Shown piece after piece: positions 24,380-34,400 of a stretch of DNA of 57,348 bases. A program made the position numbers and the translations under genes. Below the pieces are notes generated by a model. That model saw nothing but the letters and a program-made list of their open reading frames with translations. It was not told the origin of the DNA and searched no databases. This DNA comes from Planctomycetota bacterium (GTDB taxonomy: Bacteria; Planctomycetota; Phycisphaerae; UBA1845). Position 1 is the stretch's first letter, and each line of letters opens with the position of its first letter. The stretch lies in assembly GCA_024276605.1 (NCBI GenBank), contig JAJRWX010000002.1, positions 1-57,348 of the forward strand, read 5' to 3'.

Positions 24380-25225
24380 ATGAAAATAACACGGTTTAAT
24401 CGGATGATGTTGATCGTTTGGGGATCAGTTGTTGTTTCTTTATCAGGCTGTAATGTCGATGGCGTGTATCGAGATCGGCAGGTACGAACGACACCGGCCA
24501 TAAAAATTCCGAATTTGCTTGCCTCTCCCAAGGACCATGAAGCGGTAGATATCCAAATTGCCGACGCGCGCGAAGTTGACTTGGTGGAAGATATGGCTGC
24601 TCATCGCGCGAAGTATCATGAAGGCTTAGCTAAGTTGCGTGAGTACTATGAAGTGCATGGTCATGCAGAAAAAGCCAAGTGGGCAGCGTATGAGATCGAC
24701 GGTTTGCGATCAGTCAAGGCATTTCGTTTTTTGATGGATGCTGAAATCCCGTCTGATCAGTTAAGGGCTGACACGAGTATCCCAGAAGCTGATGCGTTGC
24801 TGGCGAAGGGACAGGATTTGATGAAACGTGGCGGGCACGGTGTTCCGGGATTGTACCGGCAGGATTTAATGGTTCAGGCAGCCGGGGTTTTCCGCGAATT
24901 GATCGAAACATATCCTAGTAGTGATAAAATTGATGACGCCGCGTTTTATTGTGGTGAGATTCATAAGGAGTATCTGCCTGATCAGGAAACGCTGGCTGTG
25001 AAGTGGTATGAGCGAGCTTGGGCGTGGAATCCGGATACTGAACACCCCGCCAGGTTTCAGGCTGCGGTTGTGTATGACTACCGGCTGCATGATCGGGACC
25101 GAGCGTTGGAATTGTATCAGGCGGTGATAGCTAAAGAATCGGCGTTCGATAGTAATGTACGTTTTGCCGTCCGCCGTATCGATGAAATTACCAAGAAGCA
25201 TCGAACAGTCAGTGCTACGCGCTAG
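24380..25225 (+). CDS. Lipoprotein with TPR-like helical repeats
   Basis: 281 residues from ATG 24380, behind GAGGAG. The N-terminus is a lipoprotein signal: two basic residues, a hydrophobic stretch (MMLIVWGSVVVSLSGCN) and the lipobox LSGC, so the mature protein would be lipid-anchored. After a charged region (about 60-140), residues ~150-270 form helical units such as LMVQAAGVFRELIETYPSSDKIDDAAFYCGEIHKE (split: VFRELIETYPSS, DAAFYCGEI) and RALELYQAVIAKE, resembling tetratricopeptide or BamD-like repeats. Likely a periplasmic scaffold; the partner is unknown. The ispD gene lies upstream and a small membrane protein downstream. Confidence 0.75.
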   Translation: MKITRFNRMMLIVWGSVVVSLSGCNVDGVYRDRQVRTTPAIKIPNLLASPKDHEAVDIQIADAREVDLVEDMAAHRAKYHEGLAKLREYYEVHGHAEKAKWAAYEIDGLRSVKAFRFLMDAEIPSDQLRADTSIPEADALLAKGQDLMKRGGHGVPGLYRQDLMVQAAGVFRELIETYPSSDKIDDAAFYCGEIHKEYLPDQETLAVKWYERAWAWNPDTEHPARFQAAVVYDYRLHDRDRALELYQAVIAKESAFDSNVRFAVRRIDEITKKHRTVSATR

Positions 25226-25275
25226 TTGCCTGAGGACGTGTACCCACCGGCTTAGCTGCGTTTCTTGGCGCGGGT

Positions 25276-25764
25276 ATGGCGAGAACTTTTACCTATCTTG
25301 CGATTAGCAATCTCATCGTGTTCATCGGAGTGGCTGCGCTAGGTCTAGTGAAGCTGGATGAGACGCCGGATCGTCACGTATTGCTAGCTGTGTTTGCACT
25401 GATGGTGAGCGCACTCGTTCAAGTCGTCACGTTTACATATTTTACCGTCACCGGAAAAATGATGTTTCAAGCCATGCACCATGCTAGTATTGGACGTGCT
25501 CGTTTGGATGAAGTGAAAAGTTTGAAACGCTCGATGACACACTGCGTGGCTGGTATTTTTGCCAGCGGTGTATTGGCGACGGCTACGGGGGCCATGCAGT
25601 GGCGCGATGGGCCAAACATGTATTTACATTTAATGGCAGCTATGCTTTTGCTGGTTTGTCATGTTTTTCTGCTTATGCGCGAATACCATTTGGTTGTTAG
25701 CAATGCCCAGGTTTTTGATGAATTGATGAGTGAATACGCTTCGAAAAAAAAAGCCCATAGCTAA
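25276..25764 (+). CDS. Four-helix membrane protein of unknown function
   Basis: 162 residues, not recognised. Helices at about 3-23, 35-57, 90-108 and 115-134, with a charged loop between the second and third (HHASIGRARLDEVKSLKRS) and a charged C-terminus (YASKKKAHS). No catalytic motif; probably an inner-membrane protein with both ends inside. It begins 50 nt after the lipoprotein gene and may be expressed with it. Confidence 0.65.
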   Translation: MARTFTYLAISNLIVFIGVAALGLVKLDETPDRHVLLAVFALMVSALVQVVTFTYFTVTGKMMFQAMHHASIGRARLDEVKSLKRSMTHCVAGIFASGVLATATGAMQWRDGPNMYLHLMAAMLLLVCHVFLLMREYHLVVSNAQVFDELMSEYASKKKAHS

Positions 25765-26208
25765 TTCACTCATGGTGTGATGTGGTATTCAAGTAACGAC
25801 CGATCCATGCTACCCATCATTCAAGCTGTAGCAGATCATTTGTCGTTGTGATATTTTTCTCGTGTTTGTTGCAAACCAATCGTAGCACATAGTTTATCGT
25901 GGATAAGTGAAAATGCGTGAGTGGGTTGTTACCTTGTGAAAAACGGTCATCTTGAATTTTTACTTGTTGATACGTGTTGACGGTGTACAATGTGATTGAT
26001 GGTCTATGGCGTCGTTTCGTATCGGGTAATGTTGCGTGCTGTGGAGGCTATGTTCGGTTCGTGCTATGGCGGTTAATCAATGGAAGATTCTGCCTTTGTT
26101 ACGCTCGTTGATCAAATCTCATTTCCACTCGACCTTTCAAGGAAGGATGTCGGCGTGGCAACAGTCACTATCATGTAGTGTTATAGCTGCATGTGGGGAG
26201 GCTATGCG
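25765..26208. other. Intergenic region
   Basis: About 440 bp, A+T-richer than neighbouring genes. I see no gene or strong hairpin. TACAAT at about 25986-25991 could be a -10 element, but no good -35 element lies at the right distance. A GGGGAGG ribosome-binding site for the next gene lies at 26195-26201. Confidence 0.35.
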
Positions 26209-26847
26209 ATGCTGTTCTGGGAAAAACTCAATGCCATGCCGTCTATCCAATCGCCGACGGGGCCGGAACCGAGTAATTTGGCCGGTGGGAATCAACGTTT
26301 GCCTTTTGATCGACATTGCGCTGCCCGGAAAAAAAACGGTGAACGGTGTGGTTGTACAGCCCGCCGAGATAGCGACTACTGTGTATTTCACGACCCGACC
26401 ATCATAGCTAAGCGTAAACTTAAGCAGCAGGATCCGAACAGGCGTCGCCGACGATCTTTAGCTCGGATGCCTGATGGTTATCTGCGCAAGCTAACCTCTC
26501 GTCATGCGGTGGGGCAGGCGATGGATCGATTGTATCGAGAGGTTCGGCTGGAGCTTATTACGCCGGAGATGGGGTACGTGTTGTTTCGTATCTTAACACG
26601 CCTTATGGATGATGGTCTGTGTCACGACGATACAGGTCTTCAGAATGCCTGGAATCGGACAAAAGCAGCTCGTTTGCGTCCTAAGCTGTCGGATTTGATG
26701 ACCCGGGCGGAGCGTCGTGCTTGGCGCAAAGCGATCGAGCGAGCGCCTTCGAAATTCATTCGTTCAACGAATACCACTCAGCAGCAACAGGATCGAGAAG
26801 ATAAGCCGAAGGCTACGCGCAAGGCAGCCTTGTCTGTCGCGTCTTAG
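26209..26847 (+). CDS. Basic protein with an N-terminal Cys/His zinc-binding motif
   Basis: 212 residues from ATG 26209, chosen because GGGGAGG lies 7 nt upstream; 26191 and 26236 are alternatives. CAARKKNGERCGCTARRDSD followed by YCVFHD (about 42-67) has the C-x6-G-x2-C-x9-C-x2-H layout seen in small bacterial and phage proteins that recognise DNA or RNA ends; function is unproven. The rest is strongly basic and helical (KLKQQDPNRRRRRSLARMP; RAERRAWRKAIERAP), which suggests nucleic-acid binding. It stands alone and is convergent with the HDOD gene. I cannot name a family with confidence. Confidence 0.55.
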   Translation: MLFWEKLNAMPSIQSPTGPEPSNLAGGNQRLPFDRHCAARKKNGERCGCTARRDSDYCVFHDPTIIAKRKLKQQDPNRRRRRSLARMPDGYLRKLTSRHAVGQAMDRLYREVRLELITPEMGYVLFRILTRLMDDGLCHDDTGLQNAWNRTKAARLRPKLSDLMTRAERRAWRKAIERAPSKFIRSTNTTQQQQDREDKPKATRKAALSVAS

Positions 26848-26959
26848 TGCAAGCTTTACATTGCTAGAGGCGTTCGGAAGTATGCCGTGGCAGCCTTCGG
26901 AACAATACATGTAAGCTGTTGCTTACCCATACGCCCGAATTCTCAGTTTTGATAAAGCA

Positions 26960-28009
26960 TTAGAAGGAGGAGAAGGCTTCGTCGATGAGGTTGGGGATGT
27001 TTTCTAGAAATGGTACGAAGTTTGGTCTCATGTGTAGGTTCAGCGCCTTTACGACATCCGTATTAAGCAGGTCATAAGGTTGGTATGGTTGGAAGCGTTG
27101 TAGAGACAGGATGATGTCAGTCAGTTGAAGTTGGAGGCGATGCGTACGCAGCGGATCATCTTCACTTGGGAATCTATGGTGATCGGTGATAATGGCTTTG
27201 ATGTCGTCGGGCAGGTTCCACTCATTGGCGATAAGTTCTCCGAATTCCTGATGGCATTCCGCACATAAATACTCGAATGTTCTTTCATCCGGATCAAAGG
27301 AGCTTACGGTTCGATCATTTAGAATAATCCTCAAAACGACGACGCATCCGATGTCGTGAAGTAGACCAAGCAAATAGGCATCTTCTTCGTCAACATTCGT
27401 AAATTTTGAAAGCGCACGCATCACGTGGGCTGCCACGAGCGATCGTGACCATAATCTTTGTGCCATGCTCGTTTCACCCTGTTTTCCAGGGAACATGGCA
27501 GAACGCAGGGATTCGTGCATCATCAATGTGTGGATAGCTTTTGCACCGAGACGTGTCGCAGCCGGTGTGACGGCTGTGATCTTATGCAATCCTCGGTATA
27601 GCGGACAATTAGCCATGCGCAACACTGAAGCGGCTAGCACCGGGTCTTCTGAAAGGGTTTCAGCGACTTTACCCATGCTTGATTTTCGATTGCGTAACTG
27701 CTGCAACACGCGTTCAGTTACATGTGACAGTGGCGGCATGTTGAGATCATGGCCATCGAAGTAAGAAACGAGAAGGTTTTCAATGGCCACTGCTTCAGGG
27801 CTTAACTCGGGTGGTTGAATGCCGATTAGCTGCGTGAATATTTCACCCTCCGGCTGCCACCAGGGTAGTTGGTCTTGTGTGTCTGCCGCGGCCTCCCCTT
27901 CGACCTCAGTGAGCGTTTGCGTCGCTACAGCGGTAGCGCCGGTTTGGTCACTGTTCTGTTGAGGAGGCTCGTCTGAGAGCCATGTCCAAAATTTATCCCA
28001 TATACCCAT
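26960..28009 (-). CDS. HDOD-domain signalling protein
   Basis: 349 residues. After ~70 unstructured, acidic N-terminal residues, an HDOD domain spans about 90-300: LPPLSHVTERVLQ-like PPLSHVTERVLQQLRN, VAETLSEDPVLAASVLRMANCPLYR, TPAATRLGAKAIHTLMMHES and LLGLLHDIG. HDOD domains are catalytically dead relatives of HD phosphohydrolases that work in signalling, chemotaxis and motility. The LLHDIG motif is retained but the usual catalytic HD residues are not obviously complete. No receiver or GAF domain is attached. It is convergent with the basic Cys/His protein and has a 412-bp non-coding space upstream. Confidence 0.82.
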   Translation of the reverse strand: MGIWDKFWTWLSDEPPQQNSDQTGATAVATQTLTEVEGEAAADTQDQLPWWQPEGEIFTQLIGIQPPELSPEAVAIENLLVSYFDGHDLNMPPLSHVTERVLQQLRNRKSSMGKVAETLSEDPVLAASVLRMANCPLYRGLHKITAVTPAATRLGAKAIHTLMMHESLRSAMFPGKQGETSMAQRLWSRSLVAAHVMRALSKFTNVDEEDAYLLGLLHDIGCVVVLRIILNDRTVSSFDPDERTFEYLCAECHQEFGELIANEWNLPDDIKAIITDHHRFPSEDDPLRTHRLQLQLTDIILSLQRFQPYQPYDLLNTDVVKALNLHMRPNFVPFLENIPNLIDEAFSSF

Positions 28010-28421
28010 TGCCTACAGCTCCCCCGCTGTTACGTCGAATGTTCGGCCAATGTTGGACGCCTGTCGTAGATACGCAATTCGCACCTAGTGAATCGCCTCC
28101 TGAAAACATCTAGTTGTATCATCAATCGACAGATTTCATGTTCGAGTTGGGTGATCTTCGTTATGTTAGGCAAGTGAGTATATTCGGACGACGGTGAGAT
28201 GAATGGGTATGGTATTTATCGGACTACATTAAAAGTGACAATGATCGCAAGCGTATGGTTGCTCGTGTCGTGTGAACAAAGGATGACGAGGAAGATCATA
28301 TCTTACAACACTCAGGTGGTGTGCCGGTGGTAGAACTTGCGAGGATGGATTACCTTGCCTGTTCAACAGGTGGTGGTTTTGGCCCTAGTGGGTATATCCA
28401 TCCGTTAACATCACACAAGGA
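28010..28421. other. Divergent intergenic region
   Basis: About 410 bp between the HDOD gene and the M16 peptidase gene. No gene-like frame with a ribosome-binding site is visible. AAGGA near 28415-28420 precedes the cluster of ATG codons of the peptidase (28422, 28425, 28431). Confidence 0.35.
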
Positions 28422-31136
28422 ATGATGCACATGTTTAGGACGATTCCATTTTCAGTTTTGATAGCCTTGGGGTATGGCACGATGGCCGCAGCACAGCATG
28501 TGCCCTTTGAAAAGTACACACTGCCAAATGGCATGACGGTGATCTTGCATGAGGATCGTTCACTACCGATTGCGTGTGTGAATATATGGTATCGCGTGGG
28601 GGCTAAGGATGAGGTTGAACGACGTTCTGGTTTTGCGCATTTGTTCGAGCACTTGATGTTTATGGGGACAAATCGTGTTCCGAACGGTGAGTTTGATGCG
28701 ATCATGGAAGCAGGGGGTGGATGGAATAACGCATCCACCGGCCAGGATCGAACCAATTATTTCGATGTGGGGCCGTCGGAACTGTTGCCGACGTTGCTCT
28801 GGTTGGAGGCGGATCGTCTTGAGGTGTTAGGCAAGGCGATGACGCAGGAAAAACTTGACAAGCAGCGGGACGTGGTTCGTAACGAGCGGCGTCAGACCTC
28901 GGAAAATCAACCATACGGCAGGGCCGAGTTGATGATACACCCGACGATGTTTCCGAAAAATCATCCATACCACATTCCGGTTATTGGCACGCATGAAGAT
29001 TTACAAGCCGCTACGGTTGACGACGTGAAGCAATTCTTTGCGCAGTATTACGTGCCGAGTAATGCGTCGATGGTGGTCGCTGGAGATTTTGATGCTGCTG
29101 AGATTAAGCCGTTAATCGCAAAGTTGTTCGGGTCGTTGCCGCGTGGGAATGACGTGTTCCATGCGACGGCTAAGCCGGTTCGGTTGGAAGAAGTCAAACG
29201 ATTGACTATGACGGACGATGTGCAGTTCGCACGGACGACGATGGTGTATCACAGTCCTGCTCGATTTCAGCCGGGCGATGCTGAGATGGACCTGGCTGCG
29301 GATATTTTAGCCTCGGGTATTTCGAGTAGGTTGTACAAGCGTTTGATTTACGATGAATCGCTGGCTACAAATGTCATGGCCTATCAATTGTCCATGCAGC
29401 TTGGTTCTTTGTTTTATATTGTCGCGACGGCCAAGCCGGGCGTTTCTCTGGATCAAATTGAAATGGCGATCGATGAAGAGGTGGGTAAGTTTACGGCGAA
29501 GGCACCCATGCTTGATGAGTTGGAACGGCAGAAAGCGCAATGGGAATATGCAGCCGTGTCGCGTTTGCAATCGCTTCTGGCCAAGGCGGATCGATTGAAC
29601 TCATATGAGTATTTTTATGGTGAGCCGGATTCATTCAAGCAGGACATGGACCGTTATCGAAACGCGACACCGGAGAGTGTCAGGTCTTGGGCACAAAAAG
29701 TGTTAACACCGGATGCACGGTTTATTCTTCGGGTGTTGCCAGAGCGCGAATTACCGTCAGTGAATCCACGAGACCGACGTCCTACGCTGGCTGGGAAGGA
29801 TAGTTTTTCGCCGCCTGAGCCTGAGATATTTCGCCTGAGCAATGGCGTGACGGTTCACCATTGGGTGCGACAAGAATTACCTTTGGTGTCGATCCGATTG
29901 CTTTTGGAAGGTGGCGCGACGCTGACTCCAGCCGATAAGGCAGGTCTGGCCGACCTGACGGCTGACATGTTGGACGAGGGAGCAGGGGAACTTGGTGCGG
30001 TGGCCTTTTCGGATGCGTTGGATCAACTCGGGGCAAGTCTATTTGCCATGTCAAATCAACACTCAACAATTGTCGGACTCTCTGCGCTGGCGAGTAAATT
30101 TGATGCGGCACTATCTCTGTATGCTGATGCGATCCTACGACCGCGTTTTGATGAGAAAGAGTGGGAGCGTGTGAAGAAGCTGCATATCGAATCGCTGCAA
30201 CGAGCGAAGGATCAACCTACTATGGTAGCGGCGAAAGTTGGGGCACGGGTGTTGTTTGGTGATGCTCATCCGTACAGCCGTTCGGTGTCGGGATCGATAG
30301 AGGCCGCCGGAAAATTGACGTTGGATGATATTCGTCTGTTTCATCGTCAGCTATTTCGCCCGGAAAAGGCTACGATTTTGATCGCCGGTGATCTCACCAC
30401 CCAGCAGGCTAAGGAGAAAATGGAGCGTGTATTCGGGAAATGGACGGCGACGAGTGGAGTGGCAGCGCTCGCTGAACCGAATTATCCCGCCCCTGAAAAT
30501 GATTCGCTCAAAGTCGTTATTGTGGATCGGCCTGATGCGGTGCAGACGGTGATACGCTTTGTCATGCCCGCGCCGAGTTACGGCGATCCCGCGCGCCCCA
30601 AGCTGGAGTTGATGAATACGATTCTTGGTGGGAGTTTTACGTCAAGGCTAAATCAGAACTTGCGTGAGCAGCATGGCTATACCTATGGAGCGCGGTCGGG
30701 TTATACGATGTCGCCTCGGGTGGGGTATTTTACGGCCTCGTCAAGCGTTCGGTCGGACGTCACCGGCGCATCCATCGAAGAATTCTTGAAAGAGTTTAGA
30801 GCGATACGAAGTGGCGACATCACGGCAGAGGAGACAGGTAAAGCCCGCACGAATCATCGCATGGACCTGATGCAGTCTTTTGAAGGATTAAACGGAACAC
30901 TCTTCGCTGCGATAACTTTAGTGCGCAATAATCGACCCTTTTCTCAGTTGGGTGATGATTTACGGTTAGTGTCACAGATCGACGAGGGGGCACTCAATCG
31001 ATTAGCCTATAACGCCGTGCCGCTGGAAAAAGCGGTGCTGGTCTTGGTGGGTGATAAGGAAACTATTCTCAAGCAACTTGACGGATTAGATCTGCCGCAG
31101 CCGGTGGAGATGACACCGGAGGGGGTGGAGAAGTAG
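28422..31136 (+). CDS. Secreted two-domain M16 (insulinase-like) zinc peptidase
   Basis: 904 residues. The signal peptide (MFRTIPFSVLIALGYGTMAAAQ) predicts export. The inverted zinc motif His-x-x-Glu-His is in FAHLFEHLMFMG (about 71-82), and the distal zinc ligand Glu lies in VVRNERRQTSENQPYG. This first M16 domain should be active. A second M16 domain (from about 470: SNGVTVHHWVRQELPLVSIRLLLEGG to GYTYGARSGYTMSPRVGY) lacks the motif, and its R/Y pocket helps bind substrate, as in PqqL/YmxG-type proteins. It digests peptides in the periplasm or outside. Exact start among three near ATGs is unsure. The stop codon lies in a repeat. Confidence 0.9.
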   Translation: MMHMFRTIPFSVLIALGYGTMAAAQHVPFEKYTLPNGMTVILHEDRSLPIACVNIWYRVGAKDEVERRSGFAHLFEHLMFMGTNRVPNGEFDAIMEAGGGWNNASTGQDRTNYFDVGPSELLPTLLWLEADRLEVLGKAMTQEKLDKQRDVVRNERRQTSENQPYGRAELMIHPTMFPKNHPYHIPVIGTHEDLQAATVDDVKQFFAQYYVPSNASMVVAGDFDAAEIKPLIAKLFGSLPRGNDVFHATAKPVRLEEVKRLTMTDDVQFARTTMVYHSPARFQPGDAEMDLAADILASGISSRLYKRLIYDESLATNVMAYQLSMQLGSLFYIVATAKPGVSLDQIEMAIDEEVGKFTAKAPMLDELERQKAQWEYAAVSRLQSLLAKADRLNSYEYFYGEPDSFKQDMDRYRNATPESVRSWAQKVLTPDARFILRVLPERELPSVNPRDRRPTLAGKDSFSPPEPEIFRLSNGVTVHHWVRQELPLVSIRLLLEGGATLTPADKAGLADLTADMLDEGAGELGAVAFSDALDQLGASLFAMSNQHSTIVGLSALASKFDAALSLYADAILRPRFDEKEWERVKKLHIESLQRAKDQPTMVAAKVGARVLFGDAHPYSRSVSGSIEAAGKLTLDDIRLFHRQLFRPEKATILIAGDLTTQQAKEKMERVFGKWTATSGVAALAEPNYPAPENDSLKVVIVDRPDAVQTVIRFVMPAPSYGDPARPKLELMNTILGGSFTSRLNQNLREQHGYTYGARSGYTMSPRVGYFTASSSVRSDVTGASIEEFLKEFRAIRSGDITAEETGKARTNHRMDLMQSFEGLNGTLFAAITLVRNNRPFSQLGDDLRLVSQIDEGALNRLAYNAVPLEKAVLVLVGDKETILKQLDGLDLPQPVEMTPEGVEK

Positions 31137-31230
31137 GTCTGGCATCTCCCGACGAATTAGTGAAGTAGGTCGGGCATCGCCCGACGAATTAGAATTACGG
31201 ATAAAGATGTCGCGCAATGCACGACCTACC
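31131..31230. repeat. Tandem 30-bp repeat plus inverted copy
   Basis: Unit 1 (31131-31160) and unit 2 (31163-31192) are 30 bp with two differences; both start AAGTAGGTC and end CCCGACGAATTAG. A shorter inverted copy, GATGTCGCGCAATGCACGAC then CTACC, lies at 31206-31230. Each unit itself folds (CGGGCATCGCCCG in unit 2). The stop codon of the M16 gene (31134-31136) is inside unit 1. Confidence 0.75.
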
Positions 31231-31302
31231 AAGCTTCTTACATGTACGTCATGCACAGCTTCACTTGTTATGCTCGCACAGCGTATTGGACACATCAACG
31301 AT

Positions 31303-31327
31303 CGCGCGAGCTAAAGCCCTCGGTTCG
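31303..31327. repeat. Dispersed GCTAAAGCCC-type repeat, copy 2
   Basis: CGCGCGAGCTAAAGCCCTCG then GTTCG. Nearly the same as 36961-36985 (CGCGCGGGCTGAAGCCCTCG then GCTCG). It lies in the 303-bp space between two convergent protease genes. Confidence 0.65.
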
Positions 31328-31439
31328 TTTATGTTGGATCATGGCTATTGATTCATTTACTTTTAACCGGAAACGCCGGGCGTTGCGGTAAATCGTGTGG
31401 GTCTTCTTTGATTCGTTGCATGATATTGGCGATGCCGGC

Positions 31440-34400
31440 TTAGAGTTGGGCGTCTTTACCGCGTAGTACGTCGCCGGGCATGTTGTCTACTTCGATGTCC
31501 GGGTCAACGCCATGTCCCTCGATTTGCCAGGTTCTACTTAACGAATAAGCCCCGAACTGTGGTGGGGTGGTCCCGCCACCGTCTACTAAGGGTTGATGCA
31601 GTTCAATACCAACAGCCCCTCCCCATGTGCGTTTTCCAATCAGTGGTGCGATCTTTTTCGATATCACTGATTCGGAGAAGTTTTCACCATCCGAGCCGGT
31701 GTCTTCGTTGATTAACACTACGTAATGACCATAGAAGACGCGCTCGGGGTCTGGTGTTGGTTTACCCTCCCTCGGTTGGGTCATGCCGGAAATACTGCGC
31801 TCAAGACGATCGAGAATCATGCGGGATGTAAAACCGCCTCCGTTATAGCGTACGTCAAGAACGAACCCCTTTTTGTAATACTGCGGGTAATAGACTTTAG
31901 CGAATTCGATTAGGCCGCCTTCTCCCATGTTGGGGATGTGAATGTAACCCACGGTCCCACCGGTCTCGGTATCCACGAATGCGCGATTGTTATCTACCCA
32001 TTCTCGATAGCGTATCGATCTTTCACTACTCAACGTGCGCAGGCGAAACTTCTTGGCGTCTTTGGCAGTAGGTTTGTCGTTATAAGTTAATGTGACGACT
32101 GCATTACCCTTGTTTTGCAGGAAAGAATAAGGATTTTCTTTAGAGGAGATTTCCCGGCCATCGATGGCAATGAGATAATCACCTTCTTTGACGGGGCATC
32201 CCGGCTGAGCTAGGGGGGATCGTTCCTTGTTGTCCCAAGGGGCACCCGGAATGATATGACTGATGCGGTGGTATTTACCCTGCGGGGGAGATTCAAAGTC
32301 TACGCCAAGGAGTCCGACCGATACGTACTTGGCATCATGTTTCCTATCACCGCCGAATACGTAAGTATGGCCGGCGTTGAGTTCGCCGATCATTTCGCCA
32401 ATGAGATAGTTGAGATCGCTCCGATTGCCGCAGTGCGGTAGGAGCCGGCGATATTTTTCACCTGTTGCAGCCCAATCCAACCCGTGCATGGCCGGGTCGT
32501 AGAAGAAATCTCGCTGCACGCGCCAGGCTTCGTTGAATATCTGCATGAACTCTTTAGTTCGATCCACTTCGATGTAGACGCCGTCCAAATCGACTTCACC
32601 GTCACCGACGTCGGCTTTTTCGCCTACTTTCACCACGCCGTATGTAGAACCACTGCGATAGACAAGTTTCTTGCCATCCGCACTAAGATGATAGTTGGCG
32701 ATGGGGCTGAGGATATTTTTTGTTTCCGCTTTTTCTATGTCGTAGCTATACAGATCGAGGCTATCGGATGTGCCGTCATTGACCGCTTGGTATTTAATGA
32801 ATTCCTGTTTGGTTTTTGCTAAGTAAAGGAAACCTTTTTTCGTGGCTTCGAGACGGAAATAGTTGCCCGGCGCAATGTCCTTGGCACGAACTACGCGGCG
32901 GTGTATGCCATCCACATCTATCCGCACATCGACCGGCTTATCTGCATCTTCTTTTTTGCTGTCATCGTTATCTTCTTCAGCGGCATCATCCTTGTCTTCG
33001 GCGACTTTTTCCTGAGAATCTTTTGGTGCAAACGGGGATGGTGCATCCGCCTGTAGCAGGACGACCATCGGCGTAGCCATATTCAAAAAGACATGGTTTT
33101 GGTCCAACGCGCCCATGATCGGATTGAAAGCACGTTTGGACAGGAAGTAGAGATATTTACCTGCCGGGTCGAACGATGGACTCCAATCGGCGTAAAACTC
33201 GTCCGTGATGCGATGGCTTTCCCCATCTTTCATCGAGTATAGAAAGATAGCTTCGGTAAGGCTCTGTTCGAGCTTGGTATAGGCAATCCACTGACTGTCG
33301 GGCGACCACACATAATCCTGTATGCCCCAGCGATACCAACCGTCGTCATAATCGCTTTGGTCAATGACGGTGCTAGTGCCGGTTTTTACGTTGACCAGAT
33401 TGAGTTTGAGATACTTGTCGGAATAGATCAGCCATTGACTGTCGGGCGACCAGACGGGTTGTAGCCGAAAGCCTATACCGCCGGAAGTCAGTTGACGGGC
33501 GGGCAATAGAGCTTTTTGATCGATCAGATAAAGTTGTTCTTCGCCGGTTTTATCGGAGTAATAAGCAATCCATTGGCCATCCGGGGACCACGTCGCATTC
33601 TTCTCACGCGTGTCGGTTGATGACGTCAAATTGATTGGCTCTCCGTCTTCAACGGGGATGTTAAGAATTTCACCTCGGGCAGTCAGTAGCATCCGAGTGC
33701 CGGAAGGTGATAAACCAAACGAACCTGTTCGAGGTGAAACGTCAACAAACTCCGGCCTCATGCGTACGAGATCGCTATCAAGTTGGATGGGTACGCGGCG
33801 CGTTTTACCGTTAGCCAAGTCGAGTATGTGCAGCTGTTCGCCATATTGATAGATAATTTGCCTTGGCCCTGCGGAAGGATACTTAACGTCATAATCCTTA
33901 TAGGAAGTCATCGCTGAGACCATGTTGGAGGTCATGTTGTATTTGTAAATGTTGAGCGTGCCATGCTCACGGTCGGAGTTGAAGTAAATGTTGTTGCCCA
34001 CCCACATGGGGAAATTATCAGAACCTGGCCAACGGGTAATGCGGCGATAGTCGAGTTTATCAAAACTGCCCATCCAGATGTCTTGTGCCGTGCCGCCTTG
34101 ATGACGCTTCCAGGTTCGTTCTTCCCGGCTGATTCGATTGTAGGCGATGCTGTTACCGTCAGGTGATACCGCGCACAGACCTGCTCGATCGACAGGAAGT
34201 TTGACAGGCATACCACCTTCTATGGTGACACGCATGACCTGTTCGCCGCGCGAAGGATATTCACGTCGTGTGCGAAACAGTACACTTTGTCCATCGGGCC
34301 ACCATCCGACGACGCGATCTGCGGCGGAATGATAGGTCAATCGTTTCGCCTGGCCACCGGTGGATGGAATGATGTAGACGTCCGTATTGCCGTCGTACTG

